Below are positions 15,521 to 23,668 of a DNA stretch of 64,000 nt, piece after piece. Position 1 is the first letter of the stretch. Each line of letters begins with the position of its first letter. Location: assembly GCF_014212175.1 (NCBI RefSeq), contig NZ_JACJVR010000004.1:43518-107517 (forward strand), given 5' to 3'. A program made the position numbers and the translations under genes. The notes beneath the pieces are model-generated. The model did no database searches, was not told the origin of the DNA, and saw only the letters and a list, made by a program, of their open reading frames with translations. This DNA is from Cohnella xylanilytica (GTDB lineage: Bacteria; Bacillota; Bacilli; Paenibacillales; Paenibacillaceae).

Positions 15521-16099
15521 ATGAACGACGCTTACCGCACTAGCGATAAAATATTGATGACGGCGATCGATCTCATGTCCGAGAAAGGTTACGACGCGAC
15601 GACAACCAAAGAAATCGCCGCCGCGGCCGGAGTGAACGAAGTCACGCTGTTTCGGCATTTCGGCTCGAAGCAGAAGCTGCTCGAGACGGCATTCGAGCGT
15701 TATTCCTATGAGGAAGAGATGACGGAGGTATTTCAAGAATCGCTGCAATGGGAGCTGTACGAGGATCTTCTCCTCATCAGCCGGACCTACCATAAGATCA
15801 TGAATCGGAACCGCAAATTGCTGTATATGGCTCTGAAAGGCAGCAGCAAAGAAATTTATCAGAAAGCCGGGCGCCTTCCCCAGCATTTAAGAACGCTTCT
15901 GACCCGGTACTTCGCGGTTATGATGGACAAGAAGAAGCTGTCGACGCCCCATCTGGAGATGACCGTCTTCTCCTTTATGGCCATGAATTACGGCGCTTTT
16001 TTCTCCGCCGATGACGGCAAGGAAGCTCTTCCCGAACAAACCTTGGATGAGTTTATCGAAGAAAGCGTCCGATTATTCGCTAGGGCTCTAACCCCCTAG
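15521..16099 (+). CDS. TetR/AcrR family transcriptional repressor
   Basis: This 192-residue protein has the TetR N-terminal helix-turn-helix (AIDLMSEKGYDATTTKEIAAAAGVNEVTLFRHFGSKQKLLE, residues about 12-55) and a helical ligand-binding C-terminus. ATG 15521 with AGGGTGG upstream is chosen, because in-frame upstream ATGs lie inside the operator at 15489-15506. An MFS efflux gene follows 68 bases downstream and carries a near-identical operator, so this protein probably represses both itself and the pump and is released by a substrate of the pump. Confidence 0.92.
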   Translation: MNDAYRTSDKILMTAIDLMSEKGYDATTTKEIAAAAGVNEVTLFRHFGSKQKLLETAFERYSYEEEMTEVFQESLQWELYEDLLLISRTYHKIMNRNRKLLYMALKGSSKEIYQKAGRLPQHLRTLLTRYFAVMMDKKKLSTPHLEMTVFSFMAMNYGAFFSADDGKEALPEQTLDEFIEESVRLFARALTP

Positions 16100-16117
16100 C
16101 TCTTTTATTGCCCTATC

Positions 16118-16135
16118 TGCAAGTAAGTACTTGCA
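16118..16135. promoter_or_regulatory. TetR operator before the DHA2 efflux gene
   Basis: TGCAAGTAAGTACTTGCA is a perfect 8-bp inverted repeat around AG. It differs from the tetR promoter operator only by two T-to-C changes, giving the shared consensus TGCAAGYAAGYACTTGCA. Confidence 0.8.
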
Positions 16136-16167
16136 TTACAAATCGACTGCCGAACGGAGGAATTCCC

Positions 16168-17619
16168 ATGAAGCACACCAACAAAACGATGGTCTTAATC
16201 GCCCTCATCATCGGCATGATCTTCGCCGGACTGGATGAGACGGCGGTCTCGACGGCCATGCCCGCGATTATCCGGGACCTGCAAGACATGACGCTGTACG
16301 GCTGGGTAGCCGGCATCTACCTGCTGACGATGAGCGCCTCCATGCCCATCCTTGGCAAGCTGTCGGATCTCTTCGGGCGCAAACGGCTTTATCTGATCAG
16401 TATCGCTCTCTTCATTCTCGGCTCTCTGGCGAGCGCCCTCGCTCCAACGATGGAATTCTTGCTTCTAGGCCGCGGCATTCAAGGGGTCGGCGCAGGCGGT
16501 CTGATGCCGCTGGCCATGGTCATTTTCGGAACGAGCTTTACGTTAGAGCAGCGCGTCAAGCTGCAGGGGCTGTTCGGCATCCTGATGCTTCTGCCCCAGT
16601 TGGTCGGTCCCATGATCGGCGGCTATATGGCGGACCATCTAAGCTGGCACTGGGTGTTCCTGATCAATCTTCCCGTCAGCTCGCTGGCCGCTCTTCTGAT
16701 GTTCCTGGGACTGCGTGAAGAGAACCGCCGCGAACCGCGGCGTTCGGTGGATTACGCCGGAGCGCTGACTCTGGTGGGGGCCATCCTGTGCCTGCTGCTG
16801 GCTCCCGTGCTCATCGAGAACATGGGCCTAGCTTGGACCTCTCCGCCGGTGCTGGCGCTGCTCGGAGCTTCCGGCGTCCTGCTGGGTCTGTTCCTCCTCG
16901 TCGAACGCCGGGCCGCCGAACCCCTCATTCCCCCGCGCCTCTTGCGGAACCGCAACATCGTGGTCATGGCCCTCCTGATGTTCACGGCAATGTGCGGCTT
17001 GATGGGAGCGGCGTCCTCCTTCCCGTATTATGCCCAGATCGCCATGGGCTTCTCGGCTGCCGTATCCGGCTACTTCACGCTGATGCTGATGGCGGGCGCC
17101 CTCCCGTTCAGACTGGCGTTCGGCTTCCTAATGGCGCGCATGCCCTATCGTACGCTGTTCAGCGCTTCGTTCCTGTTCCCGGTCGCGGGACTGTTGATGG
17201 CCCTTCGAATCCATCCGGGCCAGAGCTTCTTCTACCCCGCCCTCTGCTTCTTCGTCATGGGCATCGGCACAGGAAGCCTGATGGCCGGGGATACTCTGCT
17301 CATTCAGGAATCCGCGGAGGAAGCGGATCGGGGCGTCGCGCAATCCGCCGTGCAGCTATTCCAGACCGCGGGCGCCAGCATCGGCATGAGCATGTTCGGA
17401 AGTCTCCTCGCCGGGCGGCTGAACGGCGGCTTGGGGCCCGAGCTTGGGGAGAAGAATGCGACTGTCTTGACGAACGCCTTCCATCATCAGTTCGGGCTGG
17501 CTCTTGCGTTCGCCATCGCCGCCGTCATCATCTGCTTCTTCTTCGGCAAGGGCGTCCTGGTCTCGCAGGCTCCGGCCGATCGCAATCCCGTAACCGGTTC
17601 GCCGGGCGGTTCATCTTAA
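16168..17619 (+). CDS. MFS transporter, DHA2 (EmrB/QacA) type drug exporter
   Basis: This 483-residue protein has about 14 membrane segments and the DHA2 signatures GLDETAVSTAMPAIIRDL in helix 1, GKLSDLFGRKRLYL in the first loop, and GRGIQGVGAGGLMPLAM. These exporters expel drugs and lipophilic cations using the proton gradient. ATG 16168 follows GGAGGAATTCCC. It lies behind a TetR gene with matching operators, the usual drug-induced efflux design. The substrate is not readable. Confidence 0.92.
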   Translation: MKHTNKTMVLIALIIGMIFAGLDETAVSTAMPAIIRDLQDMTLYGWVAGIYLLTMSASMPILGKLSDLFGRKRLYLISIALFILGSLASALAPTMEFLLLGRGIQGVGAGGLMPLAMVIFGTSFTLEQRVKLQGLFGILMLLPQLVGPMIGGYMADHLSWHWVFLINLPVSSLAALLMFLGLREENRREPRRSVDYAGALTLVGAILCLLLAPVLIENMGLAWTSPPVLALLGASGVLLGLFLLVERRAAEPLIPPRLLRNRNIVVMALLMFTAMCGLMGAASSFPYYAQIAMGFSAAVSGYFTLMLMAGALPFRLAFGFLMARMPYRTLFSASFLFPVAGLLMALRIHPGQSFFYPALCFFVMGIGTGSLMAGDTLLIQESAEEADRGVAQSAVQLFQTAGASIGMSMFGSLLAGRLNGGLGPELGEKNATVLTNAFHHQFGLALAFAIAAVIICFFFGKGVLVSQAPADRNPVTGSPGGSS

Positions 17620-17647
17620 TCAAGCCCTCGAACCCTGCCTCCCTTAT

Positions 17648-18613
17648 TTATTCTTGCGTCATGATCGCTTCGTCCGCGTACCAAGCCAGCATCTCGGACA
17701 GCCGTTGCCGAATCGCCGCACGCAGCTCCTCCGGCTGCCGCACCGCCGCTTCCTTGCCGAGCCCGACAAAATACGAAGCGTAATACGGGATGTCGCTTCT
17801 CGGCACATAGCCTTCGAGCCACCCCGTGCCGTCATCCCGAACATGGAGCAGGGGTACCGGACACGGATCCGCCTCGCATGCTTCCACTCCCTCGGCGGAC
17901 AGCTCGGCATACAGGTATACGCTATCGCCTTCAAGGCGAGACAGCTTCTCCCTGCTCCCCAGATGAATCTGTTGCAGGTCAAGCGGCGGGGAATCCGAGG
18001 GAACGGCAGAATGAATCCGGTCGCAGCGGAACACGCGATAAGACTTGCGAAGGAAGCAATAGGCCAAGCAGTACCACAATCCCTCCTGGGTGTAGATGCC
18101 GATCGGTTGAATCTCCCGCTTCCCCCGCTGCTGTTTGGAGGCATAATCCACATGCAAGACGACTTGCCGGATGGCCGCATCCAGCAATACGGACAGATGC
18201 GGGGATTGCGCATGCCGAACCGGCGTAATGAAGTCGACCCTGTCCCTCATCTGATCGATCCGGACGCGCACATCTTCCGGCATATAACTATAGAACTTGT
18301 TCAACACGGCCGACGTCTCCGTCTCGAACGGCAGAGACGAGTAATGACGCAGCGCCTGGACAGCGAAAAAGACCGCCGCCGCCTCCCGCTCCGTAAAGGC
18401 GATCGGAGGCAGGAGCCGTTCTTGCAAAATCCGGTATCCCCCATGGGGACCTACTTCGGAGTACAGAGGTACGCCTAGTTCGCTTAACTCCTGCAAATCC
18501 CTCAGAATCGTCCTCGCAGACACCTTGAACTCATTGGCAAGCTCCTTGACCGTAAATCGGCGCTTGCGATTGACCGCGACAATCAATTCCATCAACCGTT
18601 TGGATTTAGACAC
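17648..18613 (-). CDS. YafY-type transcriptional regulator with WYL domain
   Basis: This 321-residue protein has an N-terminal HTH (KELANEFKVSARTILRDLQELSELGVPLYSE), a WYL domain (GLWYCLAYCFLRKSYRVFRCDRI) and a C-terminal extension. Start is a GTG at 18613 behind GGGGAGGAGGGG. The divergent gene 112 bases away is a PhnB-like protein, the same partnership as at 6.0-7.5 kb. A TGAC-N7-GTCA dyad lies between them at 18654-18668. It is likely to control the PhnB-like gene and itself. Confidence 0.9.
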   Translation of the reverse strand: MSKSKRLMELIVAVNRKRRFTVKELANEFKVSARTILRDLQELSELGVPLYSEVGPHGGYRILQERLLPPIAFTEREAAAVFFAVQALRHYSSLPFETETSAVLNKFYSYMPEDVRVRIDQMRDRVDFITPVRHAQSPHLSVLLDAAIRQVVLHVDYASKQQRGKREIQPIGIYTQEGLWYCLAYCFLRKSYRVFRCDRIHSAVPSDSPPLDLQQIHLGSREKLSRLEGDSVYLYAELSAEGVEACEADPCPVPLLHVRDDGTGWLEGYVPRSDIPYYASYFVGLGKEAAVRQPEELRAAIRQRLSEMLAWYADEAIMTQE

Positions 18614-18653
18614 GTGCCCCTCCTCCCCGCCTGCCGAAAATCCGCGATAACTA

Positions 18654-18668
18654 TGACGTGATTTGTCA
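18654..18668. promoter_or_regulatory. TGAC-N7-GTCA dyad between WYL regulator and PhnB-like gene
   Basis: This inverted repeat lies in the 112-base divergent region. It shares GTGACA-like half-sites with the palindrome at 6549-6568 but has a centre one base shorter. It is a candidate operator with modest support. Confidence 0.4.
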
Positions 18669-18725
18669 CTATCATCCGATACAATCGAAGATGAGTCCAG
18701 TACCAAAACAAATTCAAGGAGTTGA

Positions 18726-19154
18726 ATGAAGATGAATGTGAAGTTCACCCCATTTATCATGCTCGACGGCCAGGCGAATGAAGCGATCCGATTCTACGAG
18801 CAGGCTCTTGGCGCGAAAGTCGTGTTCAAACAAACGTTCGGAGAGACTCCGGAGGCAGCCGACGCTTCGATGACCGAAGAAGCGAAGAACAGAATCGCCC
18901 ACTCCGTTCTGATTGTCGGCGGCTCCGAACTGTTCGTCAGCGATTCGGAACCCCATCTGCGATTGGAGCGCGGAGATCAGGTCAACATCTGCATTACGGT
19001 GAAGGAAGCAGCCGAAGCGGAGCGCCTTTACGATGCGTTGCGTTCGGATGGGAAGGTGCTCTCGCCCCTGCAATCGCTCTACTTCAGCCCCGCCTACGGC
19101 ATGGTAACGGATCGGTTCGGAGTGACCTTTCAAATTTTCACGGAGAGAAGCTGA
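18726..19154 (+). CDS. PhnB-like VOC family protein
   Basis: This 142-residue protein has the PhnB-like fold: KFTPFIMLDGQANEAIRFYEQAL at the start, then NICITVKEAAEAERLYDAL and YGMVTDRFGVTFQIF at the end. AAGGAG precedes ATG 18726. It is a paralogue-type partner of the protein at 6039-6503. The family binds small ligands as a dimer; enzymatic action is mostly unproven. It is transcribed divergently from a WYL regulator and closed by a terminator. Confidence 0.87.
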   Translation: MKMNVKFTPFIMLDGQANEAIRFYEQALGAKVVFKQTFGETPEAADASMTEEAKNRIAHSVLIVGGSELFVSDSEPHLRLERGDQVNICITVKEAAEAERLYDALRSDGKVLSPLQSLYFSPAYGMVTDRFGVTFQIFTERS

Positions 19155-19192
19155 TCTTCGAGCGGACGTGCCCTTAACGGCGAATAACCAAC

Positions 19193-19219
19193 AAGGAGCT
19201 GCCTCGGGCAGCTCCTTTT
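19193..19219 (+). terminator. Intrinsic terminator after the PhnB-like gene
   Basis: AAGGAGCTGCC pairs with GGCAGCTCCTT over a TCG loop and is followed by T residues, between convergent genes. Confidence 0.88.
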
Positions 19220-19229
19220 GGGTCTCTGT

Positions 19230-19689
19230 CTAGAACATCGGCTTTATGACCATCAGCACGGTTACTGCCAAGGTCAGCAGTTGGGCAGTCGTCTCCAAGG
19301 GCGCAAGTCTCCGCATCGCCAGCCCGACTTCGGCGGATATCTCAGGACCTTCGCTCTCCGACGCGATCCGGGCGATCCTTTTCATACGCGGTTCGATCCA
19401 TCCGGCAATGGCGACGATCAAGAGAAGCGAGAACAGGATGGAGAGGTTCAGCCACATTTGAGAGAACCCCATATCGGCGATGACCATGAGCCAGATACCG
19501 GTCAGCACGAGTACGGTGCCGCCTATTTTAAAGAACCAGGCAACCTTAGACGCAATGTCGAAAAAAAAAGCGGAGCTGCGCGGCGGTACGGGCCGATCTG
19601 CGGACGATAGGCATCAAGAAGGCCGAGCCGATCACGGCGACCGCGGCGAGTATATGCAGGAGAAGCAACAATCCGTACAAGCGATCCAC
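19230..19689 (-). pseudogene. DUF2269-like membrane protein split by a frameshift in a T9 run
   Basis: The first part starts at a GTG (19689, behind GGGGAGAGGG) and reads LYGLLLLLHILAAVAVIGSAFLMPIVRRS, then hits TTT TTT TTT and a stop after FFFRHCV. Dropping one T from the nine-T run (19561-19569 on the plus strand) restores a frame that reads DIASKVAWFFKIGGTVLVL into the downstream half, which ends VLMVIKPMF at 19230. Together they make a four-helix membrane protein of about 152 residues, resembling DUF2269. The gene is either inactive, rescued by polymerase slippage on the T-run, or affected by a homopolymer sequencing error. It follows the NAD(P)-binding gene by 13 bases. Confidence 0.75.
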
Positions 19690-19702
19690 TCCCTCTCCCC
19701 GA

Positions 19703-20431
19703 TTAGCGAACCGGCGTCTCGCTGCGATAAGCGAGACCGACCCTTTTGCCTTTAAACGGCCCCGCAAGCTCGAGATGGTTCAGCATACAACTCGCTACAT
19801 CCTCATAGGCGACGTCCAGTTCCTGTAGCCGGCTGAACAAGTGGCCCGCCAATTCGGCTTCGGTAAGCTCCCGTATCGTCTCCGGGAACGGCAAGGGCAA
19901 GACTTCCGCAGTTAGGTGCAAACGAACCGGCGGCGAATCCTCCTTCGAATCGATCATCGTTCCCGGACACATGACGGACCAATCGAGCGCGGTCCGCCGC
20001 AGCCGGTCCAAATTCCGGTTGTGATACTGGAACGCTGGCGGAAAGCCCGGAAGCTGGTTGCCGATGAGGTCGGTATACGGAATATCGAGCAGCCCGGCCC
20101 CTCCCATCAGCCATACCCGTCCCGAGAACAGAGGCTGATTCTCGCATTGGCTGACCATGTTGTCGACGATCCGAACGAACTCTTCTCCCTGTCCCGCATG
20201 ACCGGCCGCCAGGATGGCGACGTCCTGATGCGCCAGAGCCGCGAAGACGCTGCCCGGATCCAGGATGTCCTGCCCGATCACCTTTACTTGCTCGGCGATC
20301 TGCCGGTCTTGCTGCTCATACAGCTTATCCGGATTGCGCACGAAGGCGGTCATCTCATGCCCCATTCGAACGCCTTGCGCCAGCGCTCTTTTCCCCGTAT
20401 TGCCGGTTGCTCCGAAAACTATGATTTTCAT
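19703..20431 (-). CDS. NAD(P)H-binding (NmrA/YwnB-like) oxidoreductase
   Basis: This 242-residue protein starts MKIIVFGATGNTGKRALAQG, with the GATGNTG dinucleotide-binding loop of the atypical SDR family, followed by AFVRNPDKL. It lacks the YxxxK pair of classical SDRs. Relatives act as NAD(P)-sensing regulators or reductases. Start ATG 20431 has GAGGGAATCG upstream. It is divergent from an HxlR regulator 149 bases away, a common pairing for stress or quinone-responsive genes. The frameshifted DUF2269-like gene is next in the operon. Confidence 0.85.
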   Translation of the reverse strand: MKIIVFGATGNTGKRALAQGVRMGHEMTAFVRNPDKLYEQQDRQIAEQVKVIGQDILDPGSVFAALAHQDVAILAAGHAGQGEEFVRIVDNMVSQCENQPLFSGRVWLMGGAGLLDIPYTDLIGNQLPGFPPAFQYHNRNLDRLRRTALDWSVMCPGTMIDSKEDSPPVRLHLTAEVLPLPFPETIRELTEAELAGHLFSRLQELDVAYEDVASCMLNHLELAGPFKGKRVGLAYRSETPVR

Positions 20432-20534
20432 CGTTCGATTCCCTCTTCCTCCGAAGGATTTTTCCAATTTTTACTGTTTGGATTGACTTAAGCATATCAT
20501 CGGTCATAAAATCTTGTTAAGAACGCACTTTATT

Positions 20535-20558
20535 GTAGGTCACCTACTTCAAAGTAAG
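20535..20558. promoter_or_regulatory. Overlapping palindromes in the HxlR divergent promoter
   Basis: GTAGGT-C-ACCTAC (20535-20547) and TACTT-CA-AAGTA (20545-20556) overlap. AAGTA/TACTT half-sites are typical of HxlR-family operators such as QorR. They sit between the HxlR gene and the NAD(P)-binding gene. Confidence 0.6.
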
Positions 20559-20580
20559 CATAGCGAGGAGGACCGCCGGC

Positions 20581-20949
20581 ATGAGATCGAGCGCAGTGGC
20601 GGCATCAGAGAGGAAATGCCCCATCGAGACGGTGATCCAGGTGTTGGGCGGGAAGTGGAAGCCATTGATTCTATGGCATCTGCTGGACTCCCCCAAACGG
20701 TTCAGCGAGCTGGAGAAGCTGATTCCCGAGGTGACCCAGAAGATGCTGGCGCAGCATCTGCGGGAGCTGGAGAACGACAGGCTGGTGACGCGGACGATCT
20801 ACCCGTCGGTTCCCCCCAAAGTGGAGTACAGGTTGAGCGAATATGGCCAAACGATGGTGCCGGTCTTGGAAGTCATGTGCAAGTGGGGCGAGACCCATAA
20901 TGCGCCGGACTCGAGGACGGCTGCTCAAATAACCGCACAGCCGATGTAG
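20581..20949 (+). CDS. HxlR family transcriptional regulator
   Basis: This 122-residue winged-helix protein has the HxlR signature CPIETVIQVLGGKWKPLILWHL and RFSELEKLIPEVTQKMLAQHLRELENDRLV. The cysteine at the start of the motif (residue 13) matches the redox- or electrophile-sensing Cys of YodB- and HypR-like members. GAGGAGG precedes the ATG. It is divergent from the NAD(P)-binding oxidoreductase gene and probably represses it, responding to oxidants, quinones or aldehydes. A terminator follows. Confidence 0.9.
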   Translation: MRSSAVAASERKCPIETVIQVLGGKWKPLILWHLLDSPKRFSELEKLIPEVTQKMLAQHLRELENDRLVTRTIYPSVPPKVEYRLSEYGQTMVPVLEVMCKWGETHNAPDSRTAAQITAQPM

Positions 20950-20968
20950 AATGTCCGGCATAACGATC

Positions 20969-20994
20969 AAGAGCTGCCCAGCGGCAGCTCTTTT
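20969..20994 (+). terminator. Intrinsic terminator after the HxlR gene
   Basis: AAGAGCTGCC pairs with GGCAGCTCTT over a 4-base loop, ending in TTTT. Confidence 0.88.
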
Positions 20995-21083
20995 CATGTT
21001 GAGGTTTAGTTTGAATGCGCATCCATCTGAATAAAGCGCAGACCCAGGTCGGGCCCGGTTCGCTGTACTAAAATACCGTTCGC

Positions 21084-21572
21084 CTATGTCAGCTTTTTGA
21101 AGACGACCTCCAGCTCCATCGATCTTTTTAACGTATTGTAAATAGGGGATTTGGCAAGCGCGCCAAGGCAAAATTCGTCAAAAGCCTTGTCCTCGAGATC
21201 CGCATATAAATAAACGGTCACCGTCATCTTGGAGATAAACGGCTCTTCCTCGTACCCTTTCACCCCAAGGAGAGATAAGGGGTTCTCCAGAGAGAGATTC
21301 AGGACTCCTTCAATCTCCTCAATGATCGAACCCCTTTTTTTCGACTGCTCCAATAACGTCAACAGGATGCTGCTTAGCACGGATCCTGCGAAGTATTCCA
21401 TGCTGCTGATCGGTTCGGATTCCGGGTCAAAGCTGATTTGCTTCTCGATCTGAAACCGGTTTTTGCTCGTATAAATCTTCACGGAAGAGAGATCATTCGA
21501 TGTCCCTCTGAAGCGGATATCGAAAACCTTGGACTCATACGGGGCGTTAAGTTTATCATTGGCCCGGTTCAT
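21084..21572 (-). CDS. OsmC/Ohr-like protein lacking the catalytic cysteines
   Basis: This 162-residue protein matches the OsmC/Ohr fold, with the central helix SSMEYFAGSVLSSILLTLLEQ and the final LAKSPIYNTLKRSMELEV. In active OsmC peroxidases these two places hold the reactive cysteines; here they are Ser/Leu and Ser (SPIYNTL instead of CPxxxTL). The only Cys is a few residues earlier (EFCLGALAKSP). A peroxidase role is therefore unlikely, and a binding or different thiol role is possible. Its start overlaps the end of the MetE-like gene by 17 bases, so it is the last gene of the four-gene operon. Confidence 0.75.
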   Translation of the reverse strand: MNRANDKLNAPYESKVFDIRFRGTSNDLSSVKIYTSKNRFQIEKQISFDPESEPISSMEYFAGSVLSSILLTLLEQSKKRGSIIEEIEGVLNLSLENPLSLLGVKGYEEEPFISKMTVTVYLYADLEDKAFDEFCLGALAKSPIYNTLKRSMELEVVFKKLT

Positions 21573-22749
21573 GATATTTGCTCCTTAGGATGGAAGCCGC
21601 TTCCGTTAACGAACGTATTTTGCCCGATATCGTATCGAGCACGTTGACCGGACTATTGGAGAAGGTAGCGAAGCCGCAGTCCGGATTCAGCCATAATCGA
21701 TCCTTGGGAAGATAGGCCATAGCCTCTTCCGCTCTTGCAACGATAGGAGCTGCGGTCTCGATGTCATCCGTACGCGGATTGATCACGCCCAGACCAAGCG
21801 CCTTATGCTCCGCTATCCTCGGATCGGCCAGCAAGGAGCTGAGCTCCCCCGCCCTCGGCGTCGAGAATTCCAGAGCCAACAGATCCGGATCCGCCTTGGC
21901 GAACAACTCAAGCAGCGGCGTATAGGGTCCGGCCAATAAGGTGCTCTCCTTCTTGCTCCAGTTGCCTCTGCAGACGTGCAGAGAAGCGACCGTCTGGGTT
22001 CGGTCGATAGACTCCATCATCTGTCCGATCAAGGAGCCGGCAAATTCAAGCTCCTCCGTCGGATCCTTCCTCTCGGAGAGAGCCGCGCACATGAACGACC
22101 TCGGCTTGCCCTCCGTGAATACGACCTCGGTCAAGACCGGTTCATCGAATTGAATGACGTCGACCCCGATGCTGACAAGGTTGTCTATCTCTTCCTTCAA
22201 AATCCCGATCACGTCTTGCCCAAGCTCTTCCTTGCTCCCATATGCCTTGCCGGAGAGATTCCGAAGCCACATCGATCGGGTCAGCAGATAGGGACCCGGC
22301 AACGTGACCTTAACGGGCTTGTCGGTGAACTTCTTCAGCATCCGAAGCTCGCTGGCGACAATATCCCCCTTGTACCGCAGCTTGCCCGCGCATATCGCAT
22401 TCTTAATGCTCACTGCCGGAACGTCGAGCGCGGTCAGCATGTCCTCGAACGCCTTCTTATCCTCCACATAATCCAGCATTTCGCTCATGCTCATCATTTG
22501 AACGCCGCCGATCTTGTCGGCGACGAAGGACACGTAATTATCCCGTCCCAATTCGCCGCTTGTGAGGACATCCACCCCCAGATCCTCCTGCAGCTTGACG
22601 ACTTGGCGAGTCTCCTCCTCGATAAGCCGGTCGAAGTCGCTGGGGTCCATCCGTCCTCTTCTGATCATTCTTAAGGCGCTCAGCACCTCTTTGGATCTCG
22701 GCATGCTTCCGATTAAGGAAGTGGGGAATAACGGCAACCGATTTTTCAT
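21556..22749 (-). CDS. Short MetE-like (cobalamin-independent methionine synthase type) methyl/alkyl transferase
   Basis: This 397-residue protein is a single MetE C-terminal-like barrel: PTSLIGSMPRSKEV at the start, LPGPYLLTRSMW, VDVIQFDEPVL, and the zinc site HVCRGN plus NPDCGFATF near the end. It is far shorter than full MetE (about 750 residues) and lacks the MetE N-terminal domain, so it resembles core-MetE or epoxyalkane:thiol transferases. Zinc activates a thiol that attacks a methyl or alkyl donor. The neighbours are an acyl-CoA dehydrogenase-like flavoprotein and a PhnD-like protein, not methionine genes, so a role in alkyl-sulfur catabolism is more likely than methionine synthesis. 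Substrates are unknown. Confidence 0.85.
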   Translation of the reverse strand: MKNRLPLFPTSLIGSMPRSKEVLSALRMIRRGRMDPSDFDRLIEEETRQVVKLQEDLGVDVLTSGELGRDNYVSFVADKIGGVQMMSMSEMLDYVEDKKAFEDMLTALDVPAVSIKNAICAGKLRYKGDIVASELRMLKKFTDKPVKVTLPGPYLLTRSMWLRNLSGKAYGSKEELGQDVIGILKEEIDNLVSIGVDVIQFDEPVLTEVVFTEGKPRSFMCAALSERKDPTEELEFAGSLIGQMMESIDRTQTVASLHVCRGNWSKKESTLLAGPYTPLLELFAKADPDLLALEFSTPRAGELSSLLADPRIAEHKALGLGVINPRTDDIETAAPIVARAEEAMAYLPKDRLWLNPDCGFATFSNSPVNVLDTISGKIRSLTEAASILRSKYHEPGQ

Positions 22750-22827
22750 ATGTTTGATCTCCCGCAGCGAATCTAAATAGGGAAAGAGAAGTAGCGGAAC
22801 TCATCCACGCTTCTCTCTCCAATGGAA

Positions 22828-23646
22828 TTACTTATTCAAGAACTTCAGATAGTCATTGGCTTCGCGCAGCTGCTGGAATCCCGTGATTCTGCCTTCCACC
22901 CATTCCTTCAAGCCTTCCATATCCATCATTTTCCGATGGGCCTCATTGGTATAGTCCATTCGATGAAGCACCTTCTGCCATTCCAGGAACCGTTCCGTCT
23001 GGAAGTCGGGATGCGCCGTGAAAATGCAGTGGTCATATGCAGCCGTCGTATCGATGCATACCAGCTGATTCTCGTCGACCGTACCGTCCTTCTTCCAGGC
23101 TTCCCAGTTCAAGTCCAGCGTTACGGAGGCGTCGACCGTTCCGGCCATTAATGCCTTCATGGCATCCAGTTCTCCTCCGACATGGTCTCCATGGAGGCCG
23201 ACGCCGATATCGAACCTTCGCTCCGTATAGTCCGCCCCGTACTCAAGCCCCTTCTTATGCAAGTGGTGGATCGGAATCAATCTCGCTTGAGGAGAATCGA
23301 TCGCTCCGAAGCCGATCGTCTTGCCCCGCAGCCCTTCGAGATTGGCAATGCCGCTGTCTTTCCGAACCACGAAGACGGTCTGTCTGTCTCGGTCCGTATC
23401 TCTCATGGAACCCATCTGGCATTGGCCATCGGTTCTCAGATACGTATCCAACCAGGCCAGAGGGGAATTCCAGGCGATGTCGATCTCCCGGTTCATCAAG
23501 CCGTCGACCTGTCCCTCATAATCCTTATAGAAGACGCATTCGATCTCGAGCCCTTCCTCTTTGAAGAAATCCGCGATGATCCCCCAGATTACGGTAACCC
23601 GCGGATCGTAAATGACCGCCCCGACTTTGATTTTCTCCTTGCTCAA
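22828..23646 (-). CDS. PhnD-like substrate-binding protein without signal peptide
   Basis: This 272-residue protein has a periplasmic-binding-protein fold of the PhnD/SsuA group: VGAVIYDPRVTVIWGIIADFF, IDIAWNSPLAWLDTYL, TVFVVRKDSGIANLEGLRGKTIGFG and FTAHPDFQTERFLEW. Such proteins normally carry a lipoprotein signal and feed an ABC importer. This one starts MSKEKIKVGAVIY with no signal or lipobox, and no permease or ATPase lies nearby. It is therefore probably cytoplasmic. SBP-fold proteins without export can act as enzymes (as THI5 does) or ligand carriers. It lies 22 bases after the acyl-CoA dehydrogenase-like gene. Confidence 0.8.
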   Translation of the reverse strand: MSKEKIKVGAVIYDPRVTVIWGIIADFFKEEGLEIECVFYKDYEGQVDGLMNREIDIAWNSPLAWLDTYLRTDGQCQMGSMRDTDRDRQTVFVVRKDSGIANLEGLRGKTIGFGAIDSPQARLIPIHHLHKKGLEYGADYTERRFDIGVGLHGDHVGGELDAMKALMAGTVDASVTLDLNWEAWKKDGTVDENQLVCIDTTAAYDHCIFTAHPDFQTERFLEWQKVLHRMDYTNEAHRKMMDMEGLKEWVEGRITGFQQLREANDYLKFLNK

Positions 23647-23668
23647 CCGAGCTCACTCCTTTGCTTCT

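Noticed and set aside
21556..22749. MetE-like gene as housekeeping methionine synthase
   Set aside because: It lacks the N-terminal half of MetE and is embedded with flavoprotein and PhnD-like genes instead of met genes.
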